The notes under the pieces are model-generated. The model was not told the DNA's origin. It ran no database searches and saw nothing but the letters and a program-made list of their open reading frames with translations. Shown in pieces: positions 1-4,769 of a stretch of 5,405 nucleotides of DNA. The stretch lies in assembly GCA_016199305.1 (NCBI GenBank), contig JACQGZ010000160.1, forward strand, positions 1 through 5,405, given 5' to 3'. The position numbers were made by a program, and so were the translations under genes. Numbering within the stretch: the first letter of the stretch is position 1; each line of letters opens with the position of its first letter. This DNA is from Armatimonadota bacterium (GTDB lineage Bacteria; Sysuimicrobiota; Sysuimicrobiia; Sysuimicrobiales; Humicultoraceae).

Positions 1-2
1 CG

Positions 3-506
3 ATCGGGCGCGCTGCGCTCGATATGCTCGCCGAACGGCTCGGGAAGACCCTCACGGACGACGACCGCAAACGGATCCTCGGCGCTATTCGCGAGCTCCC
101 GGCTTACCCTGAGGTACGCGAGAGTCTTGTGCGTTTGAAAGCCGCAGGGTTTCGGCTCGGAACGCTGACGAACTCCACGAAGCGCGTCGTCGAAGCCCAG
201 ATGCAGGACGCGGCCCTGATCGACCTGTTCGAACAGATCCTCTCTGCGGACGAGGTGAAACGCCTGAAGCCCGCGCCTGAACCCTACCGTATGGCGGCGC
301 AGCGCTTTGGCGTGCCGGTCGGTGAGGTGCGGCTCATCGCGGCACACGCCTGGGACGTCGCCGGCGCGATCCGTGCGGGTTGCAAGGCGGCCTTTGTGGC
401 TCGCCCCGGCATGGTGCTCGACCCGATCCATGAGCCGCCCGACATCGTGGGCCGGGACCTCCGTGAGGTTGCGGACCAGATTATCGCGATGGAGACGCGT
501 GCCTAG
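3..506 (+). CDS. HAD-superfamily hydrolase, haloacid dehalogenase type II-like (5' truncated by window)
   Basis: The reading frame is open from the left edge, so the true start lies outside; the ATG at 24 is internal. About 167 residues are visible, against some 220-230 usual for the family. Counting from the ATG at 24, HAD motif II is the Thr-Asn of LTNST (49-50), motif III Lys is K82 in RLKPAP, and the type II signature AHAWDVAGA (107-115) holds W110 and D111 of motif IV. The nucleophile Asp (motif I) and the first cap helices are off-window. In characterised L-2-haloacid dehalogenases this last motif reads SSNAWD and its Ser and Asn are catalytically important; here the residues are Ala and His. 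The fold call is firm, but true haloacid dehalogenation is doubtful, and another small-molecule hydrolase or phosphatase activity is possible. It probably acts in the cytoplasm. It lies on the host side of the tRNA relic. Confidence 0.88.
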   Translation: MGRAALDMLAERLGKTLTDDDRKRILGAIRELPAYPEVRESLVRLKAAGFRLGTLTNSTKRVVEAQMQDAALIDLFEQILSADEVKRLKPAPEPYRMAAQRFGVPVGEVRLIAAHAWDVAGAIRAGCKAAFVARPGMVLDPIHEPPDIVGRDLREVADQIIAMETRA

Positions 507-550
507 GAATGGGCAATCCGCTCTTCCGCCCCGTCAAGATCCGAGGGTTA

Positions 551-566
551 GGCCGGAGTACCGGCC
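551..566 (+). terminator. Short GC hairpin after the HAD gene, possible weak terminator
   Basis: GGCCGG, loop AGTA, CCGGCC forms a perfect 6-bp stem 45 bp after the HAD stop codon. There is no immediate T-run; a CTTTT lies about 12 bases further on. It may help end the HAD transcript, but a 6-bp palindrome of G and C is easily found by chance in such DNA. Nothing else is recognisable in 507-623. Confidence 0.2.
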
Positions 567-623
567 CGGTGGACAGGCTTTTCCGGAGCGGCTAGATCGG
601 CTGAAACCCGCGTGGTTACTGGT

Positions 624-668
624 TGGTGGAGACGAGGGGATTCGAACCCCTGACCCCCTGCGTGCAAA
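624..668 (-). pseudogene. tRNA-Ala(TGC) 3' fragment, probable attachment-site remnant
   Basis: Read on the minus strand, this is the 3' part of a tRNA: anticodon loop TTTGCAC with anticodon TGC (664-666), 3' strand of the anticodon stem GCAGG (657-661), variable region GGGTC, a perfect T-arm (AGGGG, TTCGAAT, CCCCT; 635-651), acceptor strand CGTCTCC (628-634), discriminator A and encoded CCA (624-626). The TTTGCACGCAGG segment is typical of tRNA-Ala. The five bases that should form the other side of the anticodon stem (669-673) read CACTC instead of CCTGC, and no D-arm or 5' acceptor strand follows, so identity stops at the anticodon loop. No working tRNA can come from this piece. A fragment from anticodon loop to CCA is what tyrosine-recombinase integration leaves at the distal end of an element. 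Recognition of the tRNA part is secure; its role as an att site is inference. Confidence 0.8.
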
Positions 669-733
669 GAGTGTGACGACCCGCCTCCTGGAACGCCCTC
701 CCTGCCTGGCTCCTGCGACCTGTGTACCTTCCT

Positions 734-750
734 CACGGTAAACACCTCCT
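734..750 (-). promoter_or_regulatory. Consensus Shine-Dalgarno before a GTG, uncertain small ORF
   Basis: On the minus strand AGGAGG (745-750) stands 8 bases before GTG (734-736). The frame runs 62 codons to a stop at 548 and reads straight through the tRNA fragment. The product is low in complexity, with a Gly/Ser/His-rich middle and no recognisable domain. The site is textbook in form, but the region is full of C/T runs on the + strand, so AGGAGG arises easily by chance. I list the site and make no claim for a gene. Confidence 0.15.
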
Positions 751-816
751 CGTCGTGGCCCCTCGCCCCTCCCCTTCTGACCAGGGCGGGAGACTCCTCC
801 GGGAGCCCTCCCAGGA

Positions 817-942
817 TGACGCCTGAGCGCGGCTGCCCCCGTGTACAGCGGGACTTCGAGGGGGTCCATCTCCTCTCCCGATACCTACCCCCTACCCCTC
901 CTTCAGGAACCCCGCCAGTCCTCGCCAGTTGACGCCTGAGCG
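817..942 (+). repeat. Pair of 13-bp direct repeats TGACGCCTGAGCG
   Basis: TGACGCCTGAGCG occurs perfectly at 817-829 and 930-942, start to start 113 bp. The half TGACGCC also occurs inverted at 1015-1021 (GGCGTCA). Short repeated sites beside an att core are typical of arm-type integrase or excisionase binding sites, but they could also be leftovers of any repeat. The bases between the copies are not similar, so this is not a larger duplication. Confidence 0.5.
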
Positions 943-1259
943 GGGTGGACACGAGGACCCCTCTCCTACCTTGCCCCTCCCCGTCCCGCCCGTTCCTCAA
1001 GTTCGTGGCAGTTTGGCGTCAGGCGACGAGATTCGAGCGTCGCGAGTACGAGACTGAGCGTGGAGCGAGTGAATATGCGCGCCGGACGATCAAAGTGAGG
1101 GCCGCAGGGCGCTGTACTTCTGCCCTACTACCGGTAATTGATAGTAGAGATGGCCAAGAGGCGAAGGCGAAGACACGCGAAGGTTCACCAGTCACGCATC
1201 GGCGAGAGCGTGCGGCGGTCGTGGGACGGGAGGCGCAGGAGCGAGAGGCGCGTCGCGTG

Positions 1260-1550
1260 ATGGGCCCAACGTTCACGCGATCCCCGTTGCCGCCCCGTAT
1301 CAAGGCGACCATGGTGGCGTCGGACTACGCTCTCCGTCGCGACACGATGGACCTGCCGGACGTGGGCGCACGGAAATTCCACATGCGGGACATCCTGCCC
1401 ACGCTGGGCGGCACCGCGGCCGAGGTGAATTACACCAGGCTGACGGGCTGCTCGAACAGCGCGGGCGGGGTCGTGGAAGCGGTCGCGAAGCCCGAGAGCC
1501 AGATCGTCGCGACGGTGATGGTGAAGCCCACGGCGAGCTGCAGCGTCTAG
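1260..1550 (+). pseudogene. HK97-family phage major capsid protein fragment (relic)
   Basis: From the ATG at 1260 the frame encodes 96 residues. Residues 31-88 follow the N-arm and E-loop pattern of HK97-like major capsid proteins: a DLPDVG lead-in, then MRDILPTL (42-49) like the family's IRDLIP segment, EVNYTR (55-60) like the EYVRE segment, NSAGGVVEAVAKPES (66-80) like the hallmark NNAxxVAExxxKPES stretch, then alternating beta residues. In phage proteins VKTIA and some 200 further residues of the P and A domains follow; here the frame ends in PTASCSV and a TAG, with no continuation in the next bases. The N-terminal delta domain is not recognisable upstream, although the frame is open back to 945 without capsid-like sequence. 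The alternative is a chance resemblance, which is unlikely given the ordered matches. The product cannot form a capsid. Encapsulin shells share this fold, but the KPES E-loop points to a tailed phage. Confidence 0.7.
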
Positions 1551-1557
1551 GCCGGCC

Positions 1558-1573
1558 CTAGTTTGCTAGTTTG
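1558..1573 (+). repeat. Tandem 8-bp repeat CTAGTTTG x2
   Basis: CTAGTTTG is repeated head to tail directly after the stop of the capsid relic and 75 bp before the next gene. It is an island of A+T in G+C-rich DNA. It may mark a deletion or insertion junction, or replication slippage. I see no good -10/-35 pair around it. Confidence 0.6.
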
Positions 1574-1632
1574 CCCAGAGGTAAGGGTCACTCCTCGTGC
1601 CCGCCGAACAGTATCTCCAGGCGGTTGGAGGC

Positions 1633-1640
1633 GAGGAGGA
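1633..1640 (+). promoter_or_regulatory. Ribosome binding site deciding the start at 1648
   Basis: GAGGAGGA lies 7 bases before the ATG at 1648, an ideal spacing. It favours this ATG over the in-frame GTG at 1597. Confidence 0.75.
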
Positions 1641-1647
1641 ATCGTGC

Positions 1648-2640
1648 ATGCCGGATCGCTGGCGGGTGCTCATCACGGCACGCTCGGTCGTGGAGGTCGG
1701 AGCTGAGCCGCTTGCGCGGCTGCGCCAAGCAGGTGTCGAGATCATCCAGACCTTTGGTGAGCGGCCCCTGCGCGACGCAGAGCTGGCTGAGCTCGTGGGA
1801 GCCATCGATGGGATCATCGCCGGTTTGGACCAGGTGGGCCCGCTCACCCTGCAGCGGGCCGTCCCGCGCCTGAAGGTGGTCGCACGCAACGGCGTCGGCA
1901 TCGATACCGTCGATGTGTCCACCGCCACGCACCTGGGGATCGCCGTGACCAACGCTCCTGGCGTGAACACGGAGGGGGTCGCCGACCTGGTTTTCGGGCT
2001 GATGATCGGCGTCGCGCGCCACCTGGTCGAAGCCGATCGGTCCGTCCGCGATGGCCGGTGGGCGCGCGTGCTGGGCACCGAACTCTACGGCAACTGCCTG
2101 GGCCTGGTTGGCTTCGGCCGGATCGCACGGACAGTAGCCCGTCGCGCCGGCGGGTTCGAGATGCGGGTGTTGGCAGTGGATACGGCCCCGGACGAAGCGG
2201 CCGCGCGGCGGCTGGGCGTGCAGTTGACGTCACTGGATGCCGTGCTGGCGGAGGGCGACTTCGTCAGCATCCATGTGCCCCTGGCAGAGGACACCAGACA
2301 GTTGATCGGCGAACCGCAGCTCCGGCGGATGAGGCCCACCGCGTACCTGATCAACACGGCGCGCGGCGGCATCGTGGACGAAGCCGCGCTGGCTCGCGCC
2401 CTGCAGGAGGGATGGATCGCGGGCGCCGCCTGCGACGTCTTCGAGCAGGAGCCGCCGGTGGGCTCGCCCCTGCTGGCGGCCCCGCGGCTGCTGCTCACGC
2501 CCCATATCGGCGCGCACACCACCGAGGCTACGATGCGCGGTGCGGCGGTCGCGGTGGAGAACCTGTTGACGGCACTGCGGGGTGAGCGCCCGCCCAACGA
2601 GGTGAACCCCGAGGTCTTCGGGCGCCGGAGGTCGGGCTGA
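1648..2640 (+). CDS. D-isomer-specific 2-hydroxyacid dehydrogenase (phosphoglycerate dehydrogenase-like, no ACT domain)
   Basis: The 330-residue protein is an NAD(P)-dependent oxidoreductase interconverting a 2-oxoacid and a D-2-hydroxyacid in the cytoplasm. The substrate-binding domain is split (about 1-100 and 290-330) around a Rossmann domain. Visible motifs: RNGVGIDTVD (80-89), the dinucleotide loop GFGRIA (155-160) with acidic D178 ending the second strand (NAD preference), and the catalytic triad R239 in NTARGG, E268 in FEQEPP and H286 in TPHIGAH. The last Gly of the usual GxGxxG is Ala. No ACT or intervening domain follows, so it is not a full-length regulated SerA and may serve catabolism (glyoxylate, hydroxypyruvate or sugar-acid reduction). 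I chose ATG 1648 because GAGGAGGA (1633-1640) sits 7 bases before it; a GTG at 1597 in the same frame has no such site and adds 17 unfamily-like residues. It is convergent with the kinase operon, 6 bp apart. Confidence 0.93.
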   Translation: MPDRWRVLITARSVVEVGAEPLARLRQAGVEIIQTFGERPLRDAELAELVGAIDGIIAGLDQVGPLTLQRAVPRLKVVARNGVGIDTVDVSTATHLGIAVTNAPGVNTEGVADLVFGLMIGVARHLVEADRSVRDGRWARVLGTELYGNCLGLVGFGRIARTVARRAGGFEMRVLAVDTAPDEAAARRLGVQLTSLDAVLAEGDFVSIHVPLAEDTRQLIGEPQLRRMRPTAYLINTARGGIVDEAALARALQEGWIAGAACDVFEQEPPVGSPLLAAPRLLLTPHIGAHTTEATMRGAAVAVENLLTALRGERPPNEVNPEVFGRRRSG

Positions 2641-2646
2641 GCGAGC

Positions 2647-4167
2647 TCACGAGGGCAGGGCGGCCACCTGTCTCCACACCGCGGCATCCTCCACGATTCG
2701 CCGGTAGGCCTGGCGCGCGGTGGCGTACTGCCGGCTCCGCGCAGCGTCGGGTTCGAAGGTGCGGACGGGGCGGGTGAAGGGGGCCGCGGCAGAGGCGAAG
2801 TCGGAGAATACGCCCGCGCCGTACCCGGCGAGGATGGCCGATCCCAGAGCCGCGGCCTCGGTCAGGTTGAGCTGCACGTAGCGGATCGCCAGGACATCCG
2901 CCTTGACCTGGTTCCAGACGGCGCTGCGCGATCCGCCGCCTACCACCCGGACCTCCTCAAACGGCATCCCGGGGACCAGCAGGCGCGCGATCGACAGGTA
3001 GATCGCGTACTCATAGGCCACCCCTTCCAGGATGGCGCGGTAGAGGTGGCCGGTGCCGTGATCCCAGCGCAGCCCCAGCCACCCGCCCCGCAGGTGCGGC
3101 TGGTTGGGCGTGACCCGCCCTCCCAGGTGCGGCACAAATAGCAGGCCGCCGGCACCAGGCGGCACCGCGGCAGCGAGGTCGTCGAGCTCCGCGTAATCCC
3201 AGCGCTGGCCGCCCTGGGCGGTGCGCAGCAGCTCGCGCCACCACCGCAGGTTGAGCCCTCCGCCATTGATGTACCCGATCAGGTAGTACAGGCCGGAGGG
3301 GACCATCCGGGCAGCCAGCAGGGTGCCAGACGCGGTGTCGGGCGCGAAGCGATCCACGCACTGCGCCAGCACCGACGCCGTCCCCGCCGCGTCGTAGATC
3401 ATCCCCGGATGGAGGATGCCGGCTCCCAGCATCGCCGCGGCCTGATCGCCTGCGCCCGCCACGATCGGGGTGCCGGCAGTCAGGCCGATCTGTGCGGCCG
3501 CCGCCCCGGTCAGTCGGCCGACGACCTCCCACGGTTCGACGATGCGGGGGAGCTTGTCGGCGGGAACCGCAAAGGTCCCGCACAGCTCATCGGACCACGC
3601 ACCGGCCCGGGTGTCGCTCAAACAGGAGAAGTGCAGGTAGGTGGGGTCGATGAACGCCTCCTCGCCGTGCAGGCCCGCCAGCCGGCCGGCAACGTAGGCC
3701 GCAGGCATCACGATCTTGTGGATGCGGGCGAACACATCGGAGTGCTCATGCATCCACCACAGAATCTTCGGGCCATGCGAGTAGGTGGGAGGCGCGCCCG
3801 TGAGCGCCACGATGCGGCCGGCGTGCGCCCGCATCCGCTCCACGTAGGCGCCGCACCGCGTGTCCAGCCAGGAGTCGTACGGGGTGACGGGCTGCCAGTC
3901 CTGGTCAACGGTGGCGATGCCCGCCATCTGGCCGTCGAAGGCGATCCCGGCGACGCTGCCGGGCTGGATCCCGGCCTGCCGGACGCAGTGCGCCAGCGTG
4001 CCGATCGCCGCCTGCACCATCTCCTCGGGATCCTGCTCCACCCAGCCCGGCCCGCGCTGGATCAGACGGAATGGTTTGTAGGCTTCGGCCAGGATCTTGC
4101 CGGCCTCGCTGACCAGCATCGCTTTTGTGCCGGTCGTCCCGAGGTCGACCCCGCACAGGTAGGTCAT
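2647..4167 (-). CDS. FGGY-family carbohydrate kinase, xylulokinase-like
   Basis: The 506-residue protein (usual family length about 500) should phosphorylate a sugar or polyol with ATP in the cytoplasm. Domain FGGY_N starts with the phosphate loop DLGTTGTK (8-15), then GQMAG (79-83) and SWLDTR (99-104). The catalytic base is probably D241 in GAGDQAAA. FGGY_C carries GYINGGGLN, the FVPHLGGRVTPN segment, LEGVAYEYA and the ATP-binding VVGGGSRS (408-415), then EAAALGSAILAG. In E. coli XylB the GQMAG motif reads GQMHG and its His is at the sugar site; here it is Ala82, so D-xylulose should not be assumed. I start at ATG 4167 because its ATGA overlaps the stop of the upstream isomerase gene and GAGGAG (4177-4182) lies 9 bases before it. 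An ATG 7 codons upstream (4188) has no ribosome site. It is the last gene of the visible operon and ends 6 bp from the convergent dehydrogenase. Confidence 0.92.
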   Translation of the reverse strand: MTYLCGVDLGTTGTKAMLVSEAGKILAEAYKPFRLIQRGPGWVEQDPEEMVQAAIGTLAHCVRQAGIQPGSVAGIAFDGQMAGIATVDQDWQPVTPYDSWLDTRCGAYVERMRAHAGRIVALTGAPPTYSHGPKILWWMHEHSDVFARIHKIVMPAAYVAGRLAGLHGEEAFIDPTYLHFSCLSDTRAGAWSDELCGTFAVPADKLPRIVEPWEVVGRLTGAAAAQIGLTAGTPIVAGAGDQAAAMLGAGILHPGMIYDAAGTASVLAQCVDRFAPDTASGTLLAARMVPSGLYYLIGYINGGGLNLRWWRELLRTAQGGQRWDYAELDDLAAAVPPGAGGLLFVPHLGGRVTPNQPHLRGGWLGLRWDHGTGHLYRAILEGVAYEYAIYLSIARLLVPGMPFEEVRVVGGGSRSAVWNQVKADVLAIRYVQLNLTEAAALGSAILAGYGAGVFSDFASAAAPFTRPVRTFEPDAARSRQYATARQAYRRIVEDAAVWRQVAALPS

Positions 4168-4748
4168 CGGCCCGGGCTCCTCGTCCATGCGCCGCGGTCG
4201 ACCACGACCGGGCGCCCCTGCGCCTGCACCACGACCTTGGCGAACCCCTTCTGCTGGATCGCTCCGTAGTCGTGGCCGGCGTCAGCCGGGAAGACGTAGA
4301 TGAAGACCAGCGGTTCGGCACCGGTGTTCACGCTGCGATGAGCCCAGCCCGGGGGGACGTACACCATGCTCCCAGGCTCCAGCGGCTCGGCGCGTGCCCG
4401 GTCCTGCTCGTCCTGCATGAGGAGGTAGCCAAGGCCGCGCAGCGCGTAGTAGACCTCCGCGGTCTGGCGCTGGACGTGGAAGTGGCCTCTTGTCATGAAG
4501 TACTCCGATCCGACCTGCCCGGCAAAGATGATGGTGAGGCCGAAGGTGAGGTGGCCCGCGGATTCCGGCACCGGCGGCTCGTAGGTCGCGTACACCACGG
4601 GATCCCCCTGCCGGATCAGCCACTCCAGCGCCTCCTCGTCCATGAACACGCCGCGCAGGTCGCTTGCCTTCCGCACTCGACGGCGCAGCGCCGGATGGTC
4701 CAGGGGCGGAAATCGGTCAGCCTTGACGATGGCCTTGAGTGGATCCAT
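4164..4748 (-). CDS. pgiA: Cupin-type (archaeal-type) glucose-6-phosphate isomerase
   Basis: The 194-residue protein is of the usual length (about 190) for the metal-dependent cupin phosphoglucose isomerases first described from Pyrococcus and Thermococcus. It would interconvert glucose 6-phosphate and fructose 6-phosphate in the cytoplasm. The metal ligands are all present: H89 and H91 in TRGHFH, E98 in AEVYY, and H137 in PPGWAHRSV. They sit one position from those of the Pyrococcus furiosus enzyme (88, 90, 97, 136). The long hallmark PADAGHDYG (154-162), the following QKGFAK and the N-terminal SDLRG...DEEALEWL segment also match that family, which separates it from D-lyxose isomerase and other small cupins. 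The start at 4748 has AAAGGAG (4753-4759) 4 bases upstream. The gene lies between aldehyde dehydrogenase (21-bp gap) and FGGY kinase (ATGA overlap), so it is clearly operonic. Being tied to a sugar kinase rather than to glycolysis genes leaves room for a different aldose/ketose substrate. Confidence 0.9.
   Translation of the reverse strand: MDPLKAIVKADRFPPLDHPALRRRVRKASDLRGVFMDEEALEWLIRQGDPVVYATYEPPVPESAGHLTFGLTIIFAGQVGSEYFMTRGHFHVQRQTAEVYYALRGLGYLLMQDEQDRARAEPLEPGSMVYVPPGWAHRSVNTGAEPLVFIYVFPADAGHDYGAIQQKGFAKVVVQAQGRPVVVDRGAWTRSPGR
4177..4182 (-). promoter_or_regulatory. Ribosome binding site for the FGGY kinase, inside the isomerase gene
   Basis: GAGGAG on the minus strand is 9 bases before ATG 4167 and within the last codons of the isomerase gene. 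With the ATGA stop/start overlap it points to translational coupling and decides the start against the ATG at 4188. Confidence 0.65.
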
Positions 4749-4752
4749 GCCG

Positions 4753-4759
4753 CTCCTTT
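4753..4759 (-). promoter_or_regulatory. Ribosome binding site of the isomerase gene
   Basis: AAAGGAG on the minus strand lies 4 bases before ATG 4748, in the 21-bp gap after the aldehyde dehydrogenase stop. The gap has no room for a promoter or terminator, which supports cotranscription. Confidence 0.65.
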
Positions 4760-4769
4760 CAGGTGTCGG

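Larger units (their letters stand above)
669..1259. other. Gene-poor spacer between tRNA fragment and capsid relic
   Basis: I see no convincing gene in these 591 bases. Open frames exist on both strands, but their translations are low in complexity, rich in Arg, Gly and Pro, and match no family I recognise. The left part (about 676-1000) is very pyrimidine-rich on the + strand: 33 of the 40 bases 961-1000 are C or T. From about 1020 to 1260 it becomes purine-rich: 42 of the 60 bases 1201-1260 are A or G. A 13-bp direct repeat lies at 817-829 and 930-942. The stretch is best read as decayed mobile-element DNA. Confidence 0.5.
624..1550. mobile_element. Decayed end of a tRNA-Ala-integrated prophage or genomic island
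   Basis: This joins two relics: the tRNA-Ala 3' fragment at 624-668 and the HK97-like capsid fragment at 1260-1550. When an element integrates at the 3' part of a tRNA gene, the displaced 3' copy marks the end away from the intact tRNA, and element DNA lies upstream of that copy relative to the tRNA. With the tRNA on the minus strand, that is to the right, where the capsid relic sits. No integrase, excisionase, terminase or portal gene is recognisable, so the element is a remnant, or its other genes lie beyond the window. The right boundary is unknown: it could be near 1560 or far beyond the window. Confidence 0.45.

Noticed and set aside
491..497. GGAGACG at the end of the HAD gene, identical to the missing 5' acceptor strand of the tRNA
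   Set aside because: It is on the + strand, the opposite orientation, and inside coding DNA without D-arm sequence after it; a chance 7-mer.
669..720. A complete tRNA-Ala on the minus strand, or one split by an intron
   Set aside because: The bases before the anticodon loop do not pair with GCAGG, and no D-arm or 5' acceptor strand (GGAGACG followed by an AGCTCAG-like stretch) was found on the minus strand up to about 1560.
534..1000. Long minus-strand frames across the tRNA relic and pyrimidine-rich tract as an integrase gene
   Set aside because: The translations are Gly/Arg/Pro-rich and show none of the tyrosine recombinase R-HxxR-Y motifs; the GFESPRLH-like string is simply translated tRNA.
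945..1259. Open + frame running into the capsid fragment as a longer capsid or fusion gene
   Set aside because: The 105 residues are Arg/Glu-rich without a recognisable delta domain or protease, and nothing supports a start at 945; the open frame is likely a by-product of G+C-rich DNA.
1150..1260. Small Arg-rich ORF (36 aa, five Arg in a row) whose TGA overlaps the ATG of the capsid relic
   Set aside because: It has no Shine-Dalgarno site and no recognisable family; the TGATG overlap is probably coincidental.
1597..1647. GTG at 1597 as the start of the 2-hydroxyacid dehydrogenase
   Set aside because: It has no ribosome site, and the extra 17 residues precede the normal family N-terminus; the ATG at 1648 has an ideal site.
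4168..4188. ATG at 4188 as the kinase start
   Set aside because: It has no Shine-Dalgarno site, while ATG 4167 has GAGGAG at 9 bases, the ATGA overlap, and a family-like N-terminus beginning just before the DLGTTG loop.
4164..4748. D-lyxose isomerase or another small cupin instead of glucose-6-phosphate isomerase
   Set aside because: The PADAGHDYG stretch, the SDLRG...DEEALEWL segment and ligand spacing are those of the cupin phosphoglucose isomerase family, though substrate range remains open.
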